Shown here: positions 52,075 through 60,022 of the stretch, piece by piece | Layout: the number at the start of each line of letters is the position of its first letter | Numbering within the stretch: the first letter of the stretch is position 1 | Source: Clostridiales bacterium DTU089 | GTDB lineage: Bacteria > Bacillota > Clostridia > Oscillospirales > Acutalibacteraceae | Direction: 5' to 3' | DNA length: 64,000 nt | NCBI GenBank assembly: GCA_001513045.1 | Contig: LFSB01000012.1 | Span: forward strand, 1-64,000 | Translations under genes and position numbers: made by a program | The notes under the pieces: generated by a model | What the model saw: the letters and a program-made list of their open reading frames with translations, nothing else | Database searches by the model: none | What the model was told of the DNA's origin: nothing

Positions 52075-54087
52075 TCAGTCGGAAACGATTTTATAGTAAG
52101 CCTTTGCGGTTACCGCATACACCAGAGCATAAAGCACGGAGAATATTGCCGCGGTAATTATCAGGCAGGTAACAAATATGGAAATATTTGTCAGGTTAAG
52201 CAGCGCAAGCAGCTTTGTAATAATCGGGAACGAAAACGCCAGATGTATGAACGCCGTAATAAGAGGCAGGAAAAACACGGTAAGCACCTGGCTGCGTATG
52301 GATTTCTTTATCTCCCTGGCATCCATGCCGACCTTCTGCATAATCTCGTAGCGCTCCTTGTCGTCATAGCCCTCGGATATCTGCTTGTAGTAGATTATCA
52401 GCACAGTGGCTGTCATAAAGACGAAGCCGAGGAAGATGCCTATAAACAGAAGTCCGCCGTAGAGGGAATAGAATCTGCCGCGTGATTGCTCGGCACCCTC
52501 GACCATTATCTCCTGTGTGTACTGCTGACCCTTGAAATCCTCACCGGAAAACGCCTTGTTAATGGCCTTGGAAAGAGCTATCTGCTCTTCTGAGGTGGCA
52601 TCGGTATCAAATGAATATTCATAGGTGAGCCTGCACGCGTCCTCCTCACCGCCGAGAGCCTTGTATATTCTCGTTACGGTCGCTTCGTCCGGCACTATAA
52701 CATAAAGGCTGTCAACGATATAAGCAAGATTTCTGCCCGCAAACTCAAAGCCGTCATACTTAGCCTTCACCTTGAGCTCAAAGCCCGAAAAACGCATTGT
52801 GTCGCCGCTGAAGCCTCCGCGGACTATATGAAGCAATACCTCGTTTTCGGAAAGAGTGGCATTTCCGCCCGTAATACGGTTGTAATCCTCAAGCGTCACA
52901 CACACAAGGTTCGTTATGCTGTTTGAAACCACCAAGTCGTCATCCTGACCCTCGGGACGCCCCGAAAATGTGTCGCCTTCTTTTACGGCAACCATTGACC
53001 TTTCGGCTGTCTTGATAACGTTTTTGGTTGCTATTCCGCTGCCGGCAACCACCTTGTCAACTGTTTCATCGACATAGCCGCGAACCTCATCTCCGTCCGC
53101 AAGAGCCATAATGGAAATATTTCTCGGATATCTGGTGCGCAGCGCGTCCTCCATTCCGCCGTAGAGCGAAACCGTTGTTGACACCATAATGAGCACCGCA
53201 GTGCAAAGAATGCATATATTACCCAGACCCACCGCGTTTTGCTTCATGCGGTACATCATGCCGGAAACCGGCACGAAATGCTTGGTTTTATAATAGTAAT
53301 TCTTATTTTTGCGTAGCAGCTTGAGAAGCGCTATGCTTCCCGATGAGAACAGACAGTAGGTGCCTATCATTACAAGTATTACCGCGACGACGAACAGCAG
53401 CACAGCCTCAATCGGCTTCTCTGTTGTGATAGCAATATAGTAACCCGCGGCGATTGCAATTATACCGATAATTGTGGTTATCCACTTGGTTTTCGGCTCC
53501 TTCTCACCGACGCTGCCGCCCGAGAGAAGCTCCACGACATTCTTGCCGGCAATGCTTCTTACGGTGTTTGCAAAAAGCAGGACGAAAATTGCTCCGAACA
53601 CCAGTGCGGTATATGTGACCGATGAAAAATGAAATTCAAACTCAACTCCGGTATTGAATTTCAGCAGCTTCATCAGAGCCATGTAGACAAGCTTGGACAT
53701 CAGCGCACCGAGAGCGCTTCCGCCGATAATGCTTATGAGCGCTATATAAAGAGTCTCAAAAAAGCAGGTTATGCAGATGTGTTTTTTCTCCATGCCGAGC
53801 ACACTGTACAGCCCGAACTCCTTCTTGCGCCGTTTGATAAGAAAGCTTTGAGTATAAAACAGGAATATTGCAAAGAAGATTACGGCAACAACCATAGCCG
53901 TTGACATTATCATGGTAATGTCTGAGCCGCCGTAGGTTGAGGCAAGACTTTTGCTGACCGAAAGAGAATAAATTATGAAGAACATTGCCGCCGAAAGAGT
54001 ACTCGTTATAAGAAACGGGATATACAGCTTGCGGTTGGTTTTTATGTTCTGCGCAGCTATACGCGGATAAAACAGCATCTTACGCAT
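52075..54087 (-). CDS. FtsX-like ABC permease, BceB type
   Basis: A 670-residue permease with about ten membrane helices and a large extracytoplasmic loop (about residues 300-520), the hallmark of BceB-type antimicrobial-peptide transporters. The first FtsX segment has KRRKKEFGLYSVLGMEKKHI, the second KISEGYDDKERYEIMQKVGMDAREIKKSI. The ATG at 54087 overlaps the ATPase stop by 8 bases. It would sense and detoxify cell-wall-active peptides together with the ATPase and two-component genes upstream. Confidence 0.92.
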   Translation of the reverse strand: MRKMLFYPRIAAQNIKTNRKLYIPFLITSTLSAAMFFIIYSLSVSKSLASTYGGSDITMIMSTAMVVAVIFFAIFLFYTQSFLIKRRKKEFGLYSVLGMEKKHICITCFFETLYIALISIIGGSALGALMSKLVYMALMKLLKFNTGVEFEFHFSSVTYTALVFGAIFVLLFANTVRSIAGKNVVELLSGGSVGEKEPKTKWITTIIGIIAIAAGYYIAITTEKPIEAVLLFVVAVILVMIGTYCLFSSGSIALLKLLRKNKNYYYKTKHFVPVSGMMYRMKQNAVGLGNICILCTAVLIMVSTTVSLYGGMEDALRTRYPRNISIMALADGDEVRGYVDETVDKVVAGSGIATKNVIKTAERSMVAVKEGDTFSGRPEGQDDDLVVSNSITNLVCVTLEDYNRITGGNATLSENEVLLHIVRGGFSGDTMRFSGFELKVKAKYDGFEFAGRNLAYIVDSLYVIVPDEATVTRIYKALGGEEDACRLTYEYSFDTDATSEEQIALSKAINKAFSGEDFKGQQYTQEIMVEGAEQSRGRFYSLYGGLLFIGIFLGFVFMTATVLIIYYKQISEGYDDKERYEIMQKVGMDAREIKKSIRSQVLTVFFLPLITAFIHLAFSFPIITKLLALLNLTNISIFVTCLIITAAIFSVLYALVYAVTAKAYYKIVSD

Positions 54088-54847
54088 TGCCTTCACCGCC
54101 TGTCGCAAGCGCCGTAAGAGTATCCGAAATCTTCTGGAACATCTCATCGTTGTTCATGTTTGCACGGTATATCTGATGGAAAACCACGCCGTCCTTGATA
54201 AACAGCACACGCTTTGCGCTGCTTGCCGCCTTTACGGAATGGGTTACCACAAGTATTGTCTGACCCTCCGAGTTAAGGTCCGAAAACAGACGAAGCAGAC
54301 CGTCCGCCGCATGTGAATCGAGCGCACCCGTAGGCTCATCGGCAAGAATAAGCTGCGGATTTGTAATAACCGCACGCGCAACCGCCGTGCGCTGCTTCTG
54401 ACCGCCGGATATTTCATAGGGGAACTTCGCAAGCAAATCGGATATGCCGAGCTTATCGGCTATAGGCGCGAGGCGCTGCTCCATTTCCTTTACGCCGGTT
54501 CCGGAGAGCACAAGCGGAAGCAGAATGTTATCACGTACGGAAAAGGTATCGAGCAGGTTGAAATCCTGAAACACGAAGCCGAGGTTGTCGCGGCGGAATG
54601 CCGCAAGCTTGCCGTCGGGAATGGATGCGGTGTCCTTACCGTCAAGAACCACGCTTCCGCTTGTGGGTCTGTCAAGGGAGGCGAGAATATTCAAAAGCGT
54701 AGTCTTGCCTGAGCCGGACTCTCCCATTATGGCGATGTATTCACCCTTCTCAACTGTGAAGCTCACGTCGGAAAGCGCCTGCACCTGTGTTCCTCCGAAT
54801 CGGGTTGTATAAATCTTTTTTACATTGCTTACTTCAAGCATTGCCAT
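54080..54847 (-). CDS. ABC ATPase, BceA/MacB type
   Basis: A 255-residue ATPase. Walker A GESGSGKTTLLN (about residues 40-51), signature YEISGGQKQRTAVARA, Walker B LILADEPTGALDSH and H-loop VVTHS are all intact. GGAG lies 8 bases before the ATG at 54847 (a small Met-Ala-Met-Leu start). The partner permease overlaps its stop. Confidence 0.94.
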   Translation of the reverse strand: MAMLEVSNVKKIYTTRFGGTQVQALSDVSFTVEKGEYIAIMGESGSGKTTLLNILASLDRPTSGSVVLDGKDTASIPDGKLAAFRRDNLGFVFQDFNLLDTFSVRDNILLPLVLSGTGVKEMEQRLAPIADKLGISDLLAKFPYEISGGQKQRTAVARAVITNPQLILADEPTGALDSHAADGLLRLFSDLNSEGQTILVVTHSVKAASSAKRVLFIKDGVVFHQIYRANMNNDEMFQKISDTLTALATGGEGNA

Positions 54848-54896
54848 TGTCAGCACTCCTTTGACCGCTCTCGCGGTTTTTCTTTTTTACAGCCCG

Positions 54897-54971
54897 ATTA
54901 TACATCGGCGGGAATCCGCAAGCCATCGAAAAGGCTTACAAATTCCCGCGTATTTCTTACATTTTTGTAAG
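54897..54971 (-). promoter_or_regulatory. promoter and candidate response-regulator box of the ABC genes
   Basis: On the leftward strand CTTACA-AAAA-TGTAAG (54971-54956), an inverted 6-4-6 repeat of the size used by BceR-type regulators, lies 54 bases before TGTATAAT (54904-54897). The -35 is poor, as expected for an activated promoter. This suggests that the ABC pair has its own stress-inducible promoter inside the operon. Confidence 0.55.
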
Positions 54972-54978
54972 TTGCATA

Positions 54979-55974
54979 CTATTCATACCTTGCTCCGGGT
55001 TCCGGAAAATGCACCGTAACGCTTGTTCCCTCACCTATCCGAGAGGATATCTCAAGCCCGTGTGAAAGCCGAGAAAGCACTCTTTTGGTCAAATACAGAC
55101 CTATTCCGGTTGACTTTTTATCCGCGCGTCCGTTATAGCCGGTAAAGCCCTTTTCGCATATACGCGGCAAATCCTCCGGCGCTATGCCTATGCCCGTATC
55201 GCTTATGCACAGTGCGTTCGCGCACGGCGAAAAAATATGTATCGTGCCATCCGCGGGTGTATATTTAAGCGCATTTGAAAGAATCTGTTCTATAGAAAAC
55301 GTCAGCCACTTTTCATCCGACACCGCGGTTATGCCCGTCTCGTCAAAAACCAGCGTTATGTGTTTCCTTATGAAGCTCTTGCGGTATTTGCGAACCGCCG
55401 TGCGCACCGCATCATCAACATTGACAGAGCGTATAACATAATCTCCGCCCGAATCCTCGCTACGGACATAGGTCAGCACCATTTCAACATATTGCTCGAT
55501 TTTGAAAAGCTGCTCCTCAAGCTCCGAATTCTCGCGTGTTTCGGGTGCGGACTGCAGTATAAGCCGCATCGCCGCAATCGGAGTTTTTATCTGATGCGCC
55601 CACAGCGTATAGTATTCACTCATATCCCTTATCGCCCGTGATTTTTCAGACTGCGCGATGACCTTTTCGGAATCAAGCAGACGCAAAAGCGCATCGTAGT
55701 CTCGCTGGGGCACGGTCTTAGGCTCGGGAAGCAGGGATATGTCCTGGGTTATAAGCCGTTTAAGGTTTTCAAGCAGCATGTGCTCGTCGCGGTAATTTGA
55801 AAAATCAATAAGCATCACCGGCAATGTAAAGACAAATGCCAGCAGCAAAGCATACAGCAACGGCTCGGCAGGCAGGGAATACAGCACAAAAACCACTGTG
55901 AATATCACACCTGCTATTCCGAAGAGCACCAGACTTTTCCGGTGAAAAAAGAGATACGAAAAAAACAGCTTCAT
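54979..55974 (-). CDS. intramembrane-sensing histidine kinase, BceS type
   Basis: A 331-residue kinase. Two membrane helices (about residues 12-30 and 38-55) separated by only a few residues are typical of Bce kinases, which sense through their ABC permease. The phosphoacceptor is in LWAHQIKTPIAAMRL (about residue 133), and ATPase motifs EQILSNALKYTP, ISDTGIGIAPEDLPRI and GIGLYLTKRV follow. It is 10 bases after the response regulator. Confidence 0.94.
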   Translation of the reverse strand: MKLFFSYLFFHRKSLVLFGIAGVIFTVVFVLYSLPAEPLLYALLLAFVFTLPVMLIDFSNYRDEHMLLENLKRLITQDISLLPEPKTVPQRDYDALLRLLDSEKVIAQSEKSRAIRDMSEYYTLWAHQIKTPIAAMRLILQSAPETRENSELEEQLFKIEQYVEMVLTYVRSEDSGGDYVIRSVNVDDAVRTAVRKYRKSFIRKHITLVFDETGITAVSDEKWLTFSIEQILSNALKYTPADGTIHIFSPCANALCISDTGIGIAPEDLPRICEKGFTGYNGRADKKSTGIGLYLTKRVLSRLSHGLEISSRIGEGTSVTVHFPEPGARYE

Positions 55975-55984
55975 TTTTTCTGCC

Positions 55985-56659
55985 TCAATCGGGAATTATA
56001 TAGCCCATACCCTTCTTTGTGGTGATGAAATCGTTCAATGAATGCTCCTCAAGCTTCTTGCGCAGCCGCGTGATGTTCACCGTCAGCGTATTGTCGTCTA
56101 TAAAGCTGTCGGTCTCCCACAGGCGGTTCATTATCGCATCGCGCGAAATGACCTTGCCCTTTTCGCTCATAAGTATTTCAAGTATGCGGTACTCGTTTTT
56201 TGTAAGCGCTATCTTCTCGCCGCCGAACAACAGCGTTGTGTCGTTCTTATCAAGTATCGCGCCGTGCGCCGCAAGCACGGAGGTTTCGCCCGAAAAATCA
56301 TAGGTGCGCCGCAGCAGCGCCTGTATTTTCGCAAGCAAGACTTGAATATCAAAGGGCTTTGCCACGAAATCGTCGCCGCCCATGTTGACCGCCATTACTA
56401 TGTTCATATTGTCGGCAGAGGAGGATAAAAACAGAATCGGAACCTTTGATATCTTGCGTATTTCCGAGCACCAGTGATAACCGTTGAAAAACGGCAGGGA
56501 GATATCCATAAGCACAAGCTGCGGGTCAAACTCCGCAAAGTCTCTCATAACCTCGCGGAAATCACTTACTGTGTGTGCGGAAAAGCCCCATGCCTCCAAA
56601 GATTTTTTAACCTCGGAGGATATTATTTCGTCATCCTCCACAATAAATATACGGTACAT
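55985..56659 (-). CDS. OmpR family response regulator, BceR type
   Basis: A 224-residue regulator. The receiver domain has the acidic pair in VEDDEI and the phosphoacceptor in VLMDISLPFFNG (about residue 53); the C-terminal winged helix includes LTKNEYRILEILM, LWETDSFIDDNTLTVNITRLRKKL and GMGYIIP. GGGAGGG precedes the ATG. It heads the leftward order regulator, kinase, ATPase, permease. Confidence 0.95.
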   Translation of the reverse strand: MYRIFIVEDDEIISSEVKKSLEAWGFSAHTVSDFREVMRDFAEFDPQLVLMDISLPFFNGYHWCSEIRKISKVPILFLSSSADNMNIVMAVNMGGDDFVAKPFDIQVLLAKIQALLRRTYDFSGETSVLAAHGAILDKNDTTLLFGGEKIALTKNEYRILEILMSEKGKVISRDAIMNRLWETDSFIDDNTLTVNITRLRKKLEEHSLNDFITTKKGMGYIIPD

Positions 56660-56756
56660 AAAAGCCCTCCCTTGCTGCTATTATATATGTATATACGCAA
56701 AATTGCAAGAGAGGGCATTTGTCATTATTCACTTTTTATGTATTTCCGGTTTTTAA

Positions 56757-59099
56757 TCAGTCATTCGGAGCAATTCCCGCAACCACAACGGTTACATCGT
56801 CCGAGTGCGGCTCGGCCGAATGCTTCTGCTTGACCCATGATGCTGTCTCTCTGGCAAATACGTTTATCTCCCCTCCCTTAAAATGCTTCATGCGCCGGCG
56901 TATCTCCTGCTTGTCCTCGTCCGTCACACCGTCGCTCGAAAGCAATATCATATCCCCTGCTCCGATGCTGCCTGAGGCATGTGAAAATTCCGTCTCACGT
57001 AATATTCCCGCCGGAAGTGAGGCGCACTCCACCTCCGCGAGTCTGCCCCGGCGTTTGACAAGTGTGGAGGGAGCACCCGCCTTATAAAACTCCACATGTC
57101 CGCCGAAAAGGTCAATGCATGCGATATCAAGCGTGGCAGATGACTCGTCGCGGGACTTGGTTATAAGCGCCGAGTTTACCATCTTTAAGGCTCCGTCCGC
57201 ACGAAATCCCGCTTCTATAAGTCGGGCGGCTATTCCGGATGCCATCGCCGCTCCTACGGCAGCCCTTGCTCCCGTACCCATGCCGTCACTTATTATGACA
57301 TAATACCTCCCGTGCGAGTCCGAAAAGCACTCATACGCGTCACCGCAAAACCTCTCGCCCTCGGCGCAGAACTGTGCCGCGCCTATGACGGCGCGAAGCG
57401 GAGCGCGCTGCACCGCCGTAATATGCACAAGTCCGTCAAAGGCCAGTATATCGGGAATTTCAAATGCTCTTTCACATGCTTTTTCAAGCTTTTCAAGCAG
57501 CTGTGTACGATTGACGGGAAGCCTCGGATTTTCACAGTGTATTTCAAGCTTCATCCGGTCATATTTGTCTATCGTACAGCACACGTCCACCGTTTTTATC
57601 TGCATATCATCAAGCACCGTGCGCACTCTCTGGGCGGCGAGCATGTCAAAGCTTGCCTTCTCGTCAAACTCGTCGGACAAATCGTAAAGCAAATCCGATA
57701 TTCCCTCAAACTGACCTGCGGAAACAGCGCGTATTTCATCTATGCGCGACTGTGCCGAAAGGCGGATAAGATACGCCTTATAATTTAATGAAAAGCACTC
57801 TGCAAGCAAGGGAAACCTTATACATCTTGCCGCAAAAAACTGCGGAAGCTTTTTTTCCGAAATGCTCTCCCCCCGTCCGAGCAGAGAAAACATGTCATTG
57901 AACACATTCAGCGTTTCGTTGCAGCTCTGCTCCCAGCAGGTCTTGCAAAGTCCGCAGCTGCTGCAAATGTTTTCGCGTACCTTATCATAAATACCCGACA
58001 CATCGGGCAGCTCGCTTCGACGCAGAGTTTCGTTCACGGTTCCGAGCGAGGCGGACACCTCTGAAACTGTTTTTGCCGCCGAACGCAGCCTCATAACTAT
58101 CGAGCCGCGCACGCTGTCAATAAGCGGTGACACGGACGTAGGGGTGCAACAGCTTTCCAGTCTGCCCACGAGCCTGTCCGGTAAAAATGTAAACACAGCA
58201 GACGCGACAACCGCCTCGCACAGCACAAACACAGCCGTACGCATATCCTGCTGCATGATTGCAGCAGTCGCGCAGGCAATCACAAATGCCGCCGACGCGC
58301 CGAGTCTCCCCATCGGAGAAAACGCACCGGCAAGCAAGCCGGCAAAGGCATAGCCTCCCGTAAGAAAGCCCGTACCGGTAGCGAGGCTCATGCTTATGCC
58401 GGTGCAAACGCCGACTATGCTTCCTCCGGATTCATGGGCATACCTTGCGGCTACAAGTATAAGAAAGACCGATGCGACTCTCGCCGGCACAAAGCCGTAA
58501 ATATTGACTCTCGCAAGCGCCATAAGTATAAGACCCGCAACAATAACTATCGAAATAAGCTCACGCGGCGTAACGGCCTTTAAGCCGCCTCTGAGCGTTT
58601 TTATTCCGAAGCATTCGGATATGAAAAACGCCGAGGCTCCTCCAGCAAGCGCCTCGCAAAGATATTTTATGAGCTGCACATTGAGCGTCGCTTTGTCGGC
58701 GAACGCCAGCGCAAGCGCAGTCACAAACAGGGTGGAAAAAGTTACCAACGGCTCAAAAAGGCGACTTTTACGTATTTCCTCAAATTTATTGAGTGTACTG
58801 TTTATAACCGCCGCCGACAGCAGCGCGGCTACGTAACGCAAGGCGGACACCGAGGTCTGAGTAATTACACTGCCTATGCCCGCACCGATTACAGCGGCAG
58901 GCAGAAACGCCGCCGGCATACATGCAACCGCCGCGGTGCCGAAAGGAGACAATCCGTCCGCAACTCCGGTGCACGACAGCAGCAGGCACAACGCAAACGC
59001 ACCCGCATGGCGGTAAAGCTGCCTGACCTTTACGGGGGTAATCAGCGACCTTATGACAGGCTTGTCCCGTTCGAGAATACTTTCCTTCAAAAGAACCAC
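56757..59099 (-). CDS. spoIIE: stage II sporulation protein E
   Basis: A 780-residue SpoIIE, the membrane PP2C phosphatase that dephosphorylates SpoIIAA and so activates sigma-F in the forespore. About ten N-terminal membrane helices (about 20-310), a regulatory linker with cysteine-rich NICSSCGLCKTCW (about 380), and a PP2C domain (about 570-780) with FCGDAYECF, ISDGMGTGARAA and LLSSDGVTDE. Its presence argues for a sporulating host. The annotated GTG at 59099 has a close AAAGGA; a TTG at 59090 is an alternative. Last gene of its own unit. Confidence 0.94.
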   Translation of the reverse strand: MVLLKESILERDKPVIRSLITPVKVRQLYRHAGAFALCLLLSCTGVADGLSPFGTAAVACMPAAFLPAAVIGAGIGSVITQTSVSALRYVAALLSAAVINSTLNKFEEIRKSRLFEPLVTFSTLFVTALALAFADKATLNVQLIKYLCEALAGGASAFFISECFGIKTLRGGLKAVTPRELISIVIVAGLILMALARVNIYGFVPARVASVFLILVAARYAHESGGSIVGVCTGISMSLATGTGFLTGGYAFAGLLAGAFSPMGRLGASAAFVIACATAAIMQQDMRTAVFVLCEAVVASAVFTFLPDRLVGRLESCCTPTSVSPLIDSVRGSIVMRLRSAAKTVSEVSASLGTVNETLRRSELPDVSGIYDKVRENICSSCGLCKTCWEQSCNETLNVFNDMFSLLGRGESISEKKLPQFFAARCIRFPLLAECFSLNYKAYLIRLSAQSRIDEIRAVSAGQFEGISDLLYDLSDEFDEKASFDMLAAQRVRTVLDDMQIKTVDVCCTIDKYDRMKLEIHCENPRLPVNRTQLLEKLEKACERAFEIPDILAFDGLVHITAVQRAPLRAVIGAAQFCAEGERFCGDAYECFSDSHGRYYVIISDGMGTGARAAVGAAMASGIAARLIEAGFRADGALKMVNSALITKSRDESSATLDIACIDLFGGHVEFYKAGAPSTLVKRRGRLAEVECASLPAGILRETEFSHASGSIGAGDMILLSSDGVTDEDKQEIRRRMKHFKGGEINVFARETASWVKQKHSAEPHSDDVTVVVAGIAPND

Positions 59100-59228
59100 C
59101 GTCCTTTATGTATTTAAGAAAAGTATATTACGGGACTGATAAGAAAAATGTCACTATATGCTGTACTTTTTCGGATGTTTTTGTTACAATAGTTACAATA
59201 TATTGAAATCGGTTAAGAAAAAATCATA

Positions 59229-59248
59229 TTTTGACGGACATGTCAAAA
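59229..59248. promoter_or_regulatory. palindrome resembling paired Spo0A boxes
   Basis: TTTTGAC and GTCAAAA are perfect 7-bp arms around GGACAT, between divergent spoIIE and the response-regulator gene. The right half reads TGTCAAA and the opposite strand of the left half CGTCAAA, one base from the TGTCGAA core of a Spo0A box. spoIIE is a known Spo0A target in Bacillus, so this is a fair but unproven candidate. Confidence 0.4.
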
Positions 59249-59304
59249 AATTTTTCTTAATAAACTCTTAACTATTTTGACTCTTGTTTTGTAATTTTCC
59301 ACTG

Positions 59305-59310
59305 TATAAT
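59305..59310 (+). promoter_or_regulatory. -10 element of the two-component operon
   Basis: A perfect TATAAT lies 23 bases before the response-regulator start. The nearest -35 candidates are weak (TTGTTT at 15 bases, TTGACT at 22). Confidence 0.45.
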
Positions 59311-59332
59311 ATGATTGTCTGGAGGGTAAACG

Positions 59333-60022
59333 ATGTACAACGTTCTTGTGTGCGACGATGACAGAGCAATACTTGAATCCATAGAGATTTATCTCAAGCT
59401 TGAGGGCTACAACGCCGTGAAGGCAACCAATGGCAAAGAGGCAATAGCCGCGGTTGAGGCAAATGATATTCAATGCGTGATACTCGATATCATGATGCCG
59501 GGGCTTGACGGACTTAACGCGACACTGCGGCTGCGCGAAAAGCATAATATGCCGATAATCCTTCTCTCCGCCAAAAGTGAGGACACCGACAAAATAACAG
59601 GCCTGAGCTTCGGCGCGGATGACTATGTTACAAAGCCCTTCAATCCGCTTGAGCTTATGGCAAGAGTAAAGTCGCAGATACGCCGCTATGTCAATCTCGG
59701 AAGCATGGAGAAAAAAGAGGGCGTTATCGAAAACGGCGGACTCGCCATAGACACAACGGCTCATGAGGTCACGCTCGACGGTGAACCGATAAAGCTTACC
59801 GCAACCGAGTACGGCATAATAGAATATCTGATGAAGAATCTCGGCTGTGTGCTTTCCACAGCGCAGATATACGAAGCGGTATGGAATGAGCCGTCTTATT
59901 CGCAGGAAAAAACCGTCACCGTCCATATCAGAAGAATACGCGAAAAAATCGAAATAAATCCTAAGGAACCCAAATATCTTAAGGTGGTGTGGGGAATTGG
60001 CTACAAAATCGAAAAAGTATGA
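59333..60022 (+). CDS. OmpR family response regulator
   Basis: A 229-residue regulator. The receiver domain has VCDDDRAI and the phosphoacceptor in CVILDIMMPGLDG (about residue 51), and the C-terminal winged helix includes LTATEYGIIEYLM and TVHIRRIREKI. GGAGGG lies 6 bases before the ATG. It overlaps the kinase gene by 26 bases. VanR/PhoB-like in length; target genes unknown. Confidence 0.95.
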   Translation: MYNVLVCDDDRAILESIEIYLKLEGYNAVKATNGKEAIAAVEANDIQCVILDIMMPGLDGLNATLRLREKHNMPIILLSAKSEDTDKITGLSFGADDYVTKPFNPLELMARVKSQIRRYVNLGSMEKKEGVIENGGLAIDTTAHEVTLDGEPIKLTATEYGIIEYLMKNLGCVLSTAQIYEAVWNEPSYSQEKTVTVHIRRIREKIEINPKEPKYLKVVWGIGYKIEKV

